64,000 nucleotides of DNA from Rhodoferax koreense (GTDB lineage Bacteria > Pseudomonadota > Gammaproteobacteria > Burkholderiales > Burkholderiaceae_C). The position numbers and the translations under genes were made by a program. Below, in pieces: positions 25,241 to 34,171 of this stretch. The stretch is taken from the NCBI RefSeq assembly GCF_001955695.1, contig NZ_CP019238.1, positions 7,277-71,276 of the forward strand, in the 5' to 3' direction. Numbering within the stretch: the stretch's first letter is position 1; each line of letters opens with the position of its first letter. The notes under the pieces were generated by a model. It was given only the letters and a program-made list of their open reading frames with translations. It was not told the origin of the DNA and did not search any database.

Positions 25241-26272
25241 ATGGCGATCTCGAAGGAGCAGATATTTGCGGTGGCCGACGAACTGGACGCGGCCGGCCAG
25301 AACCCCACGCTGGCGAACGTGCGCAAGCAGCTCGGCAGCGGCAGCTTCACCACCATCAGCGAGGCGATGAACGAGTGGCGCGCACGCAAGGCCAGCCAGG
25401 CCGCCCCGATCCGCGAGCCGGCACCGCAGGCGATCACCGACAAGCTGGCCGAGCTGGGCGGCGACTTGTGGGCCGTGGCGCTGGAAATGGCGAACAACCG
25501 CCTGGCCGCCGAGCGCGAGGCGCTGGAGGCCGTGCGCCAGGAGACGGAAGCAGCGCGCCAGGAAGCCGCAGAGCTGGCCGACCAGCTCACCGGCGAGCTG
25601 GACGAGGCCAAGGCCCGCGTCGCGGCCCTGGAGGCCGTCGAGGCGGCCGCCAAGGGCGAGGCCGACGAGCTGCGCGGCAAGCTCGCGGCGACCAGCGAGC
25701 GCGCGGCCACGGCCGAGGCCAGGGCCGGCGAGCTGCGCACGGAGCTGGATCACGCCCATCAGGAAGCCCGCCAGGCGCGCGCAGAGCGCGACAAGGCCCA
25801 GGAGAGGGCCACGGCCAGCGCCGACCAGGTGGAGGCCCTGCGGGCCGACCTCGCGGCCGCGAACAGCCGTACCGCCGAGATCGAGCGCCGCGCCGGCGAG
25901 CTGCGTGCCGACCTGGAGCGGGCGAACCAGGCGACCGACCAGGCGCGCGCCGCTCAGGCCGAGCAGCGGAAGGCCACCGAGGCGGCCGCCGCCGAGCGCG
26001 ACCAGGTGCGCGCGGAGCTGGTGAAGGTGCAGGCCAAGGCCGAGGCGGCCGAGCAGGCCCACCAGGAGCAGCGCAAGGCGATGGCGGCCGAGGCACACCG
26101 CCAGGCCGAGCGGCTGACCGCCGCCCAGGGCGAGCGCGACCAGGCGAAGCGCGACGCTGCCCAGGCCCGCGAGGAAGCGGCCGGGCTTCGCGGCCGGCTG
26201 GAGGCCCTGGAAACCGTCATGGCGCAAGGCCGGGCGGCCGATCCGACCAGCGGCGGACGCAAAAAGACCTGA
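25241..26272 (+). CDS. kfrA: KfrA, coiled-coil DNA-binding protein
   Basis: A 343-aa protein: an N-terminal DNA-binding domain (SKEQIFAVADELDAAGQNPT; GSFTTISEAMNEW) and from residue about 80 to the end an almost continuous Ala/Glu/Arg-rich alpha-helical coiled coil. KfrA represses its own promoter and contributes to stable inheritance, perhaps as a filament-like or nucleoid-associated protein. ATG 25241 follows AAAGGAGG. Confidence 0.93.
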   Translation: MAISKEQIFAVADELDAAGQNPTLANVRKQLGSGSFTTISEAMNEWRARKASQAAPIREPAPQAITDKLAELGGDLWAVALEMANNRLAAEREALEAVRQETEAARQEAAELADQLTGELDEAKARVAALEAVEAAAKGEADELRGKLAATSERAATAEARAGELRTELDHAHQEARQARAERDKAQERATASADQVEALRADLAAANSRTAEIERRAGELRADLERANQATDQARAAQAEQRKATEAAAAERDQVRAELVKVQAKAEAAEQAHQEQRKAMAAEAHRQAERLTAAQGERDQAKRDAAQAREEAAGLRGRLEALETVMAQGRAADPTSGGRKKT

Positions 26273-26340
26273 TAAATCGGTTGGTTTTCCTTAAAATTAC
26301 CCTGGAACCCTGACAAAACGCACAACCCGGCCGCTGGGAA

Positions 26341-26374
26341 GAGCCGGCCTCGCTTTGCCGAGGTCGGCTTTTTT
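26341..26374 (+). terminator. Terminator after kfrA
   Basis: Stem GAGCCGGCCTCG / CGAGGTCGGCTT around CTTTGC, followed by T residues. It lies between kfrA and kfrB, so kfrB is partly or wholly uncoupled. Confidence 0.85.
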
Positions 26375-26442
26375 GTTGGAGCGCGGCTTGCATGGGGCCA
26401 CCATCACCCTTTTGAGAACCACGGCAACCATAGGAGTGCCCG

Positions 26443-26790
26443 ATGAAAGAACGCCTCTTGGTCATGAACGGTCAACGCATCGTTCAGGCCGAAAAGGACG
26501 GCGCTTGGACGAATCAGAAAGTAGACAAGGCGGGCGCGTTGAAGCCCGGCATCTACAACCTGTACACGGCCCAAGCGGCCGACAAGAAGCAGACCCACGC
26601 CGGCGTGATCGTTCATGCCGACGCCACCAACGTGTACCAGCAGATCGGCAAGAACTTTGTCATGCACGCTCGGTCAGATTTCGATAAAGTACCTGAAATT
26701 GGGAGCGCAAAGAGCATCAGCTACAACGCCCAGGGCAAGGCGGCAGTCGCCGCAGAGGCCCCGAAACTGACGCGGGGGCGCTCCATGTAG
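26443..26790 (+). CDS. kfrB: KfrB-like protein (Upf54.8)
   Basis: A 115-aa soluble protein in the KfrB position (LLVMNGQRIVQAEKDGAWTN; GALKPGIYNLYTAQAADKKQ; HAGVIVHADATNVYQQIGKN). Forms an operon with kfrC and is thought to act with KfrA and KfrC in plasmid stability. No catalytic residues are evident. Confidence 0.82.
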   Translation: MKERLLVMNGQRIVQAEKDGAWTNQKVDKAGALKPGIYNLYTAQAADKKQTHAGVIVHADATNVYQQIGKNFVMHARSDFDKVPEIGSAKSISYNAQGKAAVAAEAPKLTRGRSM

Positions 26791-26791
26791 C

Positions 26792-26804
26792 TTTAGCGGC
26801 TAAA
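26792..26804. promoter_or_regulatory. KorB operator between kfrB and kfrC
   Basis: A perfect TTTAGCGGCTAAA, followed directly by the AGGAGG ribosome site of kfrC. KorB bound here could also hinder transcription into kfrC. Confidence 0.9.
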
Positions 26805-26818
26805 AAGGAGGCACGCCC

Positions 26819-27472
26819 TTGAAACGACTCACCATCCCCGGCAGCGGCACCGAGAGCCGCGCCACCAAGCCGGCCCGCGTCAGCGCGCCGGCCACCCTCG
26901 GCGGTGCCGCCTTCGGCGCTTCGCGCGAGGACACCGGAGCCGACTTGCTGGAGGCCGCCCAGGCGGCCGAGATCGAGCAGCAGGCCACCCTAGAGGCGGC
27001 CCCGGTCGAGCAGTCCTACCCCGAAACCCTGGCGCTCTACGTGCAGGCCAAGCACGACCAGGTGGAGCACATCGAGGACAGGCTAGAAAACCTGATCGAC
27101 CGGCAGCAGGCCCGCTTGCAGCAGACCCAGGCGTCCGCGCCTGGCCGGCTTTCCTTGCCCGGCTCTAAGCGAGCCTGGCAGAACCAGCAGGCGCAGCAGC
27201 AGGCCCGCTTGCAGACGCTTCACGCGCGCCTGGAGGCCGTCCGCGAGATCAAGGAAGGCATGGGCCTGCACTCGCCGAAGATCGAAGAGCTGGCGACGCG
27301 CAAGATGCGCGCCGAGAACCCCGAGCTGGCTTCCGATTGGGATGCCATGCGCGAGGCCGCCCGCCGGCATGAGCTGCTGATGCGCAAGCAGGAGCAGGAG
27401 CGCAAGCAATCCCAGGCCCAGGAGCGGCCAGGGAGATCGCAGTCCTTGGGCCTGTCAGCCAGGCCCGCATAA
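26819..27472 (+). CDS. kfrC: KfrC-like coiled-coil protein (Upf54.4)
   Basis: A 217-aa protein of mostly helical, Gln/Ala/Glu/Arg-rich composition (ARLQTLHARLEAVREIKEGM). It starts with TTG at 26819, nine bases after AGGAGG; the next in-frame ATG is far inside. Corresponds to KfrC, reported to link the Kfr proteins with the IncC/KorB partition system. Strongly coiled-coil, no enzymatic motif. Confidence 0.8.
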   Translation: MKRLTIPGSGTESRATKPARVSAPATLGGAAFGASREDTGADLLEAAQAAEIEQQATLEAAPVEQSYPETLALYVQAKHDQVEHIEDRLENLIDRQQARLQQTQASAPGRLSLPGSKRAWQNQQAQQQARLQTLHARLEAVREIKEGMGLHSPKIEELATRKMRAENPELASDWDAMREAARRHELLMRKQEQERKQSQAQERPGRSQSLGLSARPA

Positions 27473-27474
27473 AA

Positions 27475-27503
27475 ACGAAGCCCGGCGGTCGCCGGGCTTT
27501 TTT
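27475..27503. terminator. Terminator after kfrC
   Basis: GAAGCCCGGCG GTC GCCGGGCTTTTTTC, a strong G+C stem with a T run, four bases after the kfrC stop. Confidence 0.9.
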
Positions 27504-27504
27504 C

Positions 27505-27672
27505 TCGAGCATCGCCATTTCTGGCGAGGGAGGCCCGCCGAGGGCCTGGCGGAATCATCCTGCAGCATCGTCACAAGCGACGATGCCGGGAGCTGGCCAG
27601 CATCGCCGAACCTGGCGATGCCGCCGGCGCGGTCGACCATCGCCAGTTCTGACGATGAGATCCCGCATCGCC
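27505..27672. repeat. CATCG hairpin repeat cluster between kfrC and traM
   Basis: Five or more units with CATCGCCA-type and TGGCGATG/CGACGATG arms, including CCTGCAGCATCGTCAC and GGTCGACCATCGCCA elements also seen at 17186-17356. It separates the convergent kfr operon and traKLM operon. Confidence 0.78.
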
Positions 27673-27674
27673 AT

Positions 27675-28115
27675 CTACAGCGAGGCCCACAGGGCCAGGC
27701 CGGCGGCCACGACCGCCATGCCGGCCGCGACCATGTTCATCATGGCGACGCGCCGCGCCTCGCGGATCGGCGCGACGAGCTGCGCCGTCACCGCCTCAAC
27801 CTCACGCCGCACGGCCTCGGCGGCCGCCTTCGCGCCCTCCTGCATTCCCCGCGTCATGGCGTCCTTGCTGGCCGCCAACGCCGCGTTGAGCGTCCTTTCC
27901 GCCTTTCCCTTGGCGTCATCACCCCATCGGTGGGCGATGGACTCCAGTTCCGACTTGAAGGCGTCCAAGATTTCCTGCTGGGCCGATGCGCTGTCCTGCA
28001 TCAGCTTCATGTTGATGGTCTGGAGGATCAAGATCGGATCGTCGCGGCCCACGGCGATGCCGTGCTTGGCCGCGATCTCCCGTATCAGCTCCTCGATCTT
28101 GTCGTCGGCCGCCAT
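27675..28115 (-). CDS. traM: TraM, Tra1 accessory transfer protein
   Basis: A 146-aa protein, helical, with one C-terminal transmembrane segment (VAMMNMVAAGMAVVAAGLAL). It is the last gene of traK-traL-traM; its ATG overlaps the traL stop region. In RP4 it is an accessory gene of Tra1 without a defined activity. Confidence 0.85.
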   Translation of the reverse strand: MAADDKIEELIREIAAKHGIAVGRDDPILILQTINMKLMQDSASAQQEILDAFKSELESIAHRWGDDAKGKAERTLNAALAASKDAMTRGMQEGAKAAAEAVRREVEAVTAQLVAPIREARRVAMMNMVAAGMAVVAAGLALWASL

Positions 28116-28840
28116 CAGAGCACCGCCGCGTTTTCGAGCTGGGCGAAGAGCTGGGTTTTCACGATCTTGAGCCGCTGCCGCGTCATGATCGTGAGCGCCG
28201 AATCGGCCAGGGCCTCATCGAAGGTGCGCCGATCCTGGAGCATTTCGGCGAAGTCGCGGCCGTAGGTTTCCTCTTTCAGCGCCGGAATCTGGATGATGGC
28301 GGACACACGGCCCTTGTTGGCCGTGTACGCCTTCAACTGCTCGAACCCCTTGCCCTCGTGCTCGATTGGCCCCCAATACGGGTTCAGCCAGACCACGAAC
28401 AGGCATTCGGCCGGGAACTGGCTGGCGAGCTGGGCGAAGCCGCTCACCGTGTCCACCAGGGCCTGGCCGCCGGTGACGACCGTATGCACCACGAGTTCGT
28501 GGCCCATGTCCTGGAGCAGCGCCGGCACCTGGTTGCTGATGAGGTAGTGCGACAGCGGCACGAACGAGCTGGCCCCGTTGTCGATGATGACGTCGCCCTC
28601 GGCCGACGCGATCATCTCGACCAGGGCGTCGAAATTCCGGGTGTTGATCTCGTCGCCGTCCATGATGTTGAGCCGGCGCACGTTGAGGGCTTTGTAGCCC
28701 TCGAACGTCGCGTTCACCGGATCGGTGTCGATGCAAAGCGGCTTCTGTCCCTTGCCGGCTTTGTACTGCGCGATGGTGGCCGCGATCATCGACTTGCCGA
28801 CGCCGCCCTTGCCTTGCAGAACCATGTGAATTTTCGCCAT
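28115..28840 (-). CDS. traL: TraL, ParA/MinD-type ATPase of Tra1
   Basis: A 241-aa P-loop ATPase (VLQGKGGVGKSMIAATIAQY; CIDTDPVNATFEGYKAL; GDVIIDNGASSFVPL). Its position between traK and traM identifies it as IncP TraL; it may position or load the relaxosome. It overlaps both neighbours by one base or so. Confidence 0.88.
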   Translation of the reverse strand: MAKIHMVLQGKGGVGKSMIAATIAQYKAGKGQKPLCIDTDPVNATFEGYKALNVRRLNIMDGDEINTRNFDALVEMIASAEGDVIIDNGASSFVPLSHYLISNQVPALLQDMGHELVVHTVVTGGQALVDTVSGFAQLASQFPAECLFVVWLNPYWGPIEHEGKGFEQLKAYTANKGRVSAIIQIPALKEETYGRDFAEMLQDRRTFDEALADSALTIMTRQRLKIVKTQLFAQLENAAVL

Positions 28841-29238
28841 TACAGTAAATCCTCTTTCTTTGGAGTCGCATCAAACGTGAAGCCGCCGATCTTGGGCGGC
28901 TCACTCTTGGATTCCGAGGCCGGCGGGGCGGCCTTCGGCTCGGGCTTCGCGCCCTTGGGCTGGCTGTCCGGGGGAGTGGCGGGAGGCGGCGGGGAAGCTA
29001 CCGGCGCGGCCTTGATGTACCGCTTCACGTGCTGGGTGAAGGTTTCGTACCGACAGCGCAGCCGGCCGGTTTCCTTCATGTGCTCCCAGATCGTTTTCAT
29101 CGCATAGCCCGCATCGAGCGCCGCTTGAACGTCGCTCTTGACGGCCAGGAACGCGACCACGTGCTTGTCCTGGCGCGGCTTCTTGGCTTCCCGTCCCTTC
29201 ACCCATTCAGCCAGCTCTTCGGGGTAGGTCTTTGGCAT
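28840..29238 (-). CDS. traK: TraK, oriT-binding relaxosome protein
   Basis: A 132-aa basic protein (AEWVKGREAKKPRQDKHVVA), with a Pro/Lys-rich C-terminal half. TraK binds and bends oriT DNA on the leader side to help relaxosome assembly. It is transcribed leftwards away from oriT. Confidence 0.9.
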   Translation of the reverse strand: MPKTYPEELAEWVKGREAKKPRQDKHVVAFLAVKSDVQAALDAGYAMKTIWEHMKETGRLRCRYETFTQHVKRYIKAAPVASPPPPATPPDSQPKGAKPEPKAAPPASESKSEPPKIGGFTFDATPKKEDLL

Positions 29239-29611
29239 CGTGTTCGTCCATCTAATCCTCTCATCGCAAATGTAACGCTACTAAGCGGCGCTACGGAAAC
29301 GCAAAAAGTCCGCTATCGGCGTGCATTGGCACGCTTCGATAGCGGCATTATGGGCCATTGTGGCGGGTTTCGCTATATCCGTTGCTGCTTTTGCGGCCTG
29401 ATAGCGCGATAGTTGCGGATAAATCGTAATGGCTGGTGTAGACTTTCCTTGGTGTTATTAACGCCGTAAGGCGGGCAGGATGTGTGAAGTTAGCTAACCG
29501 GCGAGCCGGTTATCTATCTTCACTGTCCCTTATTCGCGCCGGGGGCGCTCAACGGGTCATCCTGCTCTGCGAGGCAGCCGGCTACCGCCGGCATGAGAGA
29601 CGAGGCGAGGC
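29239..29611. other. oriT: Origin of transfer oriT
   Basis: The 373-bp gap between divergent traK and traJ. On the minus strand the relaxase site reads CATCCTG|CCCGC across 29482-29471, so nicking is predicted between 29476 and 29475. Adjacent GTGTAGACTTTCCTTGGTG (about 29437-29455) and CGCCGTAAGGCG (29462-29473) match the conserved nic-proximal layout of IncP oriTs, where TraJ and TraI bind. Divergent traJ and traK promoters must lie here; CGCTATATCCG near 29369 may be a TrbA site. Confidence 0.93.
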
Positions 29612-29986
29612 ATGGAGAACGACGAAAAGGAACACGGCCGCCGGCGGCGGCAGCACCTGCGGGTGCCGGTGTTCCCCGAAGAGAAAGACGAGATCGAGGC
29701 GAACGCCAAGAGGGCGGGCGTCAGCGTGGCGCGCTATCTGCGCGACGTGGGCCAGGGCTACCAGATCAAGGGCGTCATGGACTACCAGCACGTGCGCGAG
29801 CTGGTGCGCGTCAACGGCGACCTTGGCCGCCTTGGCGGCCTGCTCAAGCTCTGGCTGACCGATGACGTGCGAACGCTCCAGTTCGGCGAGGCGACCATCC
29901 TGGCCCTGCTGGGCCGGATCGAGGCCACCCAGGACGAAATGAGCCGGATCATGAAGGCCGTGGTTCAGCCGAGGGCCGAGCCTTGA
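29612..29986 (+). CDS. traJ: TraJ, oriT-recognition protein
   Basis: A 124-aa protein with a ribbon-helix-helix-like N-terminus (HLRVPVFPEEKDEIEANAKR; GVSVARYLRDVGQGYQ). TraJ binds next to nic and recruits TraI to form the relaxosome. First gene of the rightward relaxase operon. Confidence 0.93.
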   Translation: MENDEKEHGRRRRQHLRVPVFPEEKDEIEANAKRAGVSVARYLRDVGQGYQIKGVMDYQHVRELVRVNGDLGRLGGLLKLWLTDDVRTLQFGEATILALLGRIEATQDEMSRIMKAVVQPRAEP

Positions 29987-29990
29987 CTTC

Positions 29991-30003
29991 TTTAGCGGCT
30001 AAA
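29991..30003. promoter_or_regulatory. KorB operator between traJ and traI
   Basis: A perfect TTTAGCGGCTAAA between the traJ stop and the AGGGG ribosome site of traI. Confidence 0.9.
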
Positions 30004-30020
30004 AAGCCGGAGGGGCGGCC

Positions 30021-32261
30021 ATGATCGCCAAGCACGTGCCGATGCGCTCGCTTGGCAAGAGCGACTTCGCGGGCCTGGCGAACTACATCACCGACGCCCA
30101 AAGCAAAGACCACCGGCTGGGCCACGTGCAGGCGACGAACTGCGAAGCCGGTTCCATCCAGGACGCCATCACGGAGGTGCTGGCGACCCAGCACACGAAC
30201 ACCCGCGCGAAGGGCGACAAGACCTACCACCTGATCGTCAGCTTCCGGGCCGGCGAGCAGCCCAGCGCCGACACCTTGCGCGCGATTGAGGAACGCATCT
30301 GCGTCGGGCTGGGTTATGGCGAGCATCAGCGAATCAGTGCCGTCCACAACGACACCGACAACCTGCACATCCACATCGCCATCAACAAGATTCACCCGAC
30401 GCGGCACACGATGCACGAGCCGTACTACCCGCACCGGGCGCTGGCGGAACTCTGCACGGCCCTGGAGCGCGACTACGGCCTGGAGCGCGACAACCACGAG
30501 CCGCGCAAGCGCGGCGCGGAGGGCCGGGCCGCCGACATGGAGCGGCATGCCGGCGTTGAAAGCCTGGTCGGCTGGGTCAAGCGCGAGTGCCTGGACGAGA
30601 TCAAGGGCGCGCAGTCCTGGCAGGAACTGCACCAGGTCATGCGCGACAACGGAATGGAGCTGCGCGTCCGCGCCAATGGCCTCGTGTTCGAGGCCGGCGA
30701 CGGAACGATGGTGAAGGCGAGCACAGTAGCCCGCGACCTTTCCAAGCCGAGCCTGGAGGCGCGGCTTGGCCCGTTCGAGGCTTCGCCCGAACGGCAGGCG
30801 CAAACCACCGCGAAGCGGCAGTACCGCAAAGACCCCATCCGCCTTCGCGTCAACACCGTGGAGCTGTACGCGAAGTACAAGGCCGAGCAGCAGAACTTGA
30901 CCACGGCGCGCGCCCAGGCCCTGGAGCGCGCCCGGCATCGCAAGGATCGGCTGATCGAGGCGGCCAAGAGGTCGAACCGCCTGCGCCGCGCCACGATTAA
31001 GGTGGTCGGCGAGGGCCGCGCGAACAAGAAGCTGCTGTACGCCCAGGCGAGCAAGGCCCTGCGCAGCGAAATCCAGGCGATCAACAAGCAGTTCCAGCAG
31101 GAGCGCACGGCCCTCTACGCCGAGCACCGCCGGCGCACGTGGGCCGACTGGCTCAAGAAGGAGGCGCAGCACGGCGGCGCCGACGCCCTGGCCGCCCTGC
31201 GCGCCCGCGAGGCGGCCCAGGGCCTCAAGGGCAACACCATCCGGGGCGAGGGCCAGGCGAAGCCCGGCCACGCGCCGGCGGTGGACAACATCACGAAGAA
31301 GGGGACGATCATCTTCCGCGCCGGCATGAGCGCCGTGCGCGATGACGGTGACCGCCTGCAAGTCTCCCGCGAGGCCACGCGCGAAGGGCTGCAAGAAGCC
31401 CTGCGCCTGGCGATGCAACGCTACGGCAACCGCATCACCGTCAACGGCACGGTGGAGTTCAAGGCGCAGATGATCCGCGCCGCCGTCGATTCCCAGCTAC
31501 CCATCACCTTCACCGATCCGGCTCTTGAGAGCCGGCGGCAGGCGCTTTTGAACAAGGAGAACACCCATGAGCGAACCGAAAGACCAGAGCATCGAGGACG
31601 AACTGGACGCGGCGCTGGCGGCCCTGGACAGCGGCCCGCTGCCGACCAGCACGCTACCGGAGCCGCAGCCGTCGCCCGAGCAGGCGACGGCCGGCCAGCC
31701 GCCGGCCGAGGCGACCGCGCCGACGCCGGCCTTCACGCCGCCACCGTCCACCGGAAGCCCGACGTTGGACGCCTTGGAAGAAAACCGCCGCCCCAAAGCC
31801 AGCACCGTTTGCGAGCACTGTCCGAACTCGGTGTGGTTCGCATCGCCGGCGGAAGTGAAGTGCTATTGCCGCGTGATGTTCCTCGTCACGTGGAGCAGCA
31901 AGGAACCCAACCAGATCACGCACTGCGACGGGGAATTTCTCGGCCAGGAACAGGAGTAGGCCAGACGCCGCCGGGCGTCGCCGCCGCCGACAAGTACATC
32001 GCCGAACGCGAGGCAAAGCGCCTAAAAGGTTTCGATATACCGAAGCATTCCCGATATACTGCCGGTGATGGTGCGCTCACGTTCCAGGGCACCAGGACTA
32101 TCGAGGGCCAGGCGCTGGCCCTCTTGAAACGAGGTGATGAGGTCATGGTTATGCCCATCGACCAGGCCACGGCCCGGCGCTTGACGCGCATCGCGGTCGG
32201 CGATGCCGTCTCGATCACCGCGAAAGGCTCCATCAAAACGTCGAAAGGAAGGAGTAGATGA
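30021..32261 (+). CDS. traI: TraI, MOB-P relaxase
   Basis: A 746-aa relaxase. Catalytic Tyr22 (GLANYITDAQ), motif II near SFRAGEQPSADTLRAIE, and the metal-binding histidine motif III HNDTDNLHIHIAINK at about residues 110-124. It cleaves the minus strand at nic and stays bound to the 5' end. The C-terminal half is helical and basic. The gene contains traH in another frame and its end overlaps the traG start (ATGA). Confidence 0.96.
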   Translation: MIAKHVPMRSLGKSDFAGLANYITDAQSKDHRLGHVQATNCEAGSIQDAITEVLATQHTNTRAKGDKTYHLIVSFRAGEQPSADTLRAIEERICVGLGYGEHQRISAVHNDTDNLHIHIAINKIHPTRHTMHEPYYPHRALAELCTALERDYGLERDNHEPRKRGAEGRAADMERHAGVESLVGWVKRECLDEIKGAQSWQELHQVMRDNGMELRVRANGLVFEAGDGTMVKASTVARDLSKPSLEARLGPFEASPERQAQTTAKRQYRKDPIRLRVNTVELYAKYKAEQQNLTTARAQALERARHRKDRLIEAAKRSNRLRRATIKVVGEGRANKKLLYAQASKALRSEIQAINKQFQQERTALYAEHRRRTWADWLKKEAQHGGADALAALRAREAAQGLKGNTIRGEGQAKPGHAPAVDNITKKGTIIFRAGMSAVRDDGDRLQVSREATREGLQEALRLAMQRYGNRITVNGTVEFKAQMIRAAVDSQLPITFTDPALESRRQALLNKENTHERTERPEHRGRTGRGAGGPGQRPAADQHATGAAAVARAGDGRPAAGRGDRADAGLHAATVHRKPDVGRLGRKPPPQSQHRLRALSELGVVRIAGGSEVLLPRDVPRHVEQQGTQPDHALRRGISRPGTGVGQTPPGVAAADKYIAEREAKRLKGFDIPKHSRYTAGDGALTFQGTRTIEGQALALLKRGDEVMVMPIDQATARRLTRIAVGDAVSITAKGSIKTSKGRSR
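31567..31959 (+). CDS. traH: TraH, relaxosome-stabilising protein encoded within traI
   Basis: A 130-aa acidic, Pro-rich protein (SIEDELDAALAALDSGPLPT) with CEHCPNSVW and CYCRV near the end, suggesting metal binding. It lies entirely inside traI in another frame; ATG 31567 follows AAGGAGAAC. In RP4, TraH stabilises the relaxosome. Confidence 0.88.
   Translation: MSEPKDQSIEDELDAALAALDSGPLPTSTLPEPQPSPEQATAGQPPAEATAPTPAFTPPPSTGSPTLDALEENRRPKASTVCEHCPNSVWFASPAEVKCYCRVMFLVTWSSKEPNQITHCDGEFLGQEQE
32030..32060 (+). promoter_or_regulatory. Probable TrbA-controlled traG promoter element
   Basis: CGATATACCGAA at about 32034 and CGATATACTG at about 32052 lie inside the 3' end of traI, some 200 bp upstream of traG. 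The same 12 bases occur at the trbB promoter. In RP4, TrbA represses a traG promoter within traI. Confidence 0.6.
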
Positions 32262-34171
32262 AGATCAAGATGAACAACGCGGTAGGGCCGCAAGTCCGAA
32301 CCGCCAAACCGAAGCCGAGCAAGCTGCTGCCGGTGCTGGGCGCGGCCTCGATGGTCGGCGGCCTCCAGGCCGCGACGCAGTTCTTCGCCCACACGTTCGC
32401 CTATCACGCGACCCTCGGCCCCAACGTGGGCCACGTGTACGCGCCCTGGTCGATCCTGCACTGGACGTACAAGTGGTACAGCCAGTACCCGGACGAGATC
32501 ATGAAGGCCGGCAGCATGGGGATGCTGGTTTCGACCGTGGGCCTGCTGGGCGTGGCCGTGGCGAAGGTCGTCACGTCCAACAGCTCGAAGGCGAACGAGT
32601 ACCTGCACGGCTCGGCCCGCTGGGCCGAGAAGAAGGACATTCAGGCGGCCGGCCTGCTGCCACGCGAGCGCAACGTCCTGGAGATCGTCACCGGCAAGGC
32701 CGCACCCACGGCTACCGGCGTGTACGTGGGCGGCTGGCAGGACAAGGACGGCAATTTCTTCTACCTGCGGCACAGCGGCCCCGAGCACGTGCTGACCTAC
32801 GCGCCCACGCGCTCGGGCAAGGGCGTCGGCCTGGTGGTGCCCACGCTGCTGTCGTGGGGCGCGAGCAGCGTCATCACCGACTTGAAGGGCGAGTTGTGGG
32901 CCTTGACCGCCGGCTGGCGGCAGAAGCACGCCAAGAACAAGGTGCTGCGCTTCGAGCCGGCCAGCACCTCGGGCGGCGTCTGCTGGAATCCGCTGGACGA
33001 AATCCGCCTCGGCACCGAATACGAGGTGGGTGACGTGCAGAACCTTGCCACGCTGATCGTTGACCCGGACGGCAAGGGCCTGGACTCGCACTGGCAGAAG
33101 ACCGCCTTCGCGCTCCTGGTCGGCGTGATCCTGCACGCGCTGTACAAGGCCAAGGACGATGGCGGCACCGCCACGCTGCCGTCCGTCGATGCGATGCTGG
33201 CCGACCCGAACCGGGACATTGGCGAGCTTTGGATGGAAATGGCGACCTACGGGCACGTAGACGGCCAGAACCATCACGCCATCGGCTCGGCGGCCCGCGA
33301 CATGATGGATCGGCCCGAGGAAGAAGCCGGATCGGTGCTGTCCACGGCCAAGTCGTACCTGGCCCTGTACCGCGACCCCGTGGTGGCCCGCAACGTCAGC
33401 CGGTCGGACTTCCGCATCAAGCAGTTGATGCACGAGGACGACCCGGTAAGCCTCTACATCGTCACCCAGCCCAACGATAAGGCCCGCCTGCGGCCGCTGG
33501 TGCGCGTCATGGTGAACATGATCGTGCGCCTGCTGGCCGACAAGATGGACTTCGAGGGCGGCCGGCCGGTGGCGCACTACAAGCACCGGCTCTTGATGAT
33601 GCTGGACGAGTTCCCGAGCCTCGGGAAGCTGGAGATCATGCAAGAGTCGCTGGCCTTCGTGGCCGGCTACGGCATCAAGTGCTACCTCATCTGCCAGGAC
33701 ATTAACCAGCTCAAGAGCCGCGAGACGGGCTACGGCCACGACGAAAGCATCACGTCGAACTGCCACGTGCAGAACGCCTACCCGCCCAACCGCGTCGAGA
33801 CGGCCGAACACCTGTCCCGCCTCACCGGGCAGACCACCGTGGTGAAGGAGCAGATCACGACCAGCGGCCGCCGCACGGCGGCGATGCTGGGCCAGGTGTC
33901 GCGCACTTACCAGGAAGTGCAGCGGCCCTTGCTGACGCCCGACGAATGCCTGCGCATGCCGGGGCCAAAGAAGAACGCCCAGGGCGAGATCGAAGAAGCC
34001 GGCGACATGGTGATCTACGTCGCGGGCTACCCGGCGATCTACGGCAAGCAACCCCTGTACTTCAAAGACCCAGTGTTCTCGGCACGCGCCGCGATCCCTG
34101 CGCCCAAGGTCAGCGACCGCCTGCGCGCCGTCGCACAGGCCGAGACGGAAGGGGAGGGCATCACGATATGA
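32258..34171 (+). CDS. traG: TraG, type IV coupling protein
   Basis: A 637-aa VirD4-type ATPase: two N-terminal membrane helices (residues about 25-110), Walker A PTRSGKGVG at 183-191, Walker B LLMMLDEFPSLG, and SNCHVQNAYPPNRVETAEHL. It couples the TraI-DNA complex to the Trb channel. It overlaps traI and traF by four bases each. Confidence 0.96.
   Translation: MKIKMNNAVGPQVRTAKPKPSKLLPVLGAASMVGGLQAATQFFAHTFAYHATLGPNVGHVYAPWSILHWTYKWYSQYPDEIMKAGSMGMLVSTVGLLGVAVAKVVTSNSSKANEYLHGSARWAEKKDIQAAGLLPRERNVLEIVTGKAAPTATGVYVGGWQDKDGNFFYLRHSGPEHVLTYAPTRSGKGVGLVVPTLLSWGASSVITDLKGELWALTAGWRQKHAKNKVLRFEPASTSGGVCWNPLDEIRLGTEYEVGDVQNLATLIVDPDGKGLDSHWQKTAFALLVGVILHALYKAKDDGGTATLPSVDAMLADPNRDIGELWMEMATYGHVDGQNHHAIGSAARDMMDRPEEEAGSVLSTAKSYLALYRDPVVARNVSRSDFRIKQLMHEDDPVSLYIVTQPNDKARLRPLVRVMVNMIVRLLADKMDFEGGRPVAHYKHRLLMMLDEFPSLGKLEIMQESLAFVAGYGIKCYLICQDINQLKSRETGYGHDESITSNCHVQNAYPPNRVETAEHLSRLTGQTTVVKEQITTSGRRTAAMLGQVSRTYQEVQRPLLTPDECLRMPGPKKNAQGEIEEAGDMVIYVAGYPAIYGKQPLYFKDPVFSARAAIPAPKVSDRLRAVAQAETEGEGITI

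Noticed and set aside
31916..34051. 711-codon minus-strand frame opposite traG
   Set aside because: Antisense shadow; His/Ala/Arg-rich with no recognisable motif.
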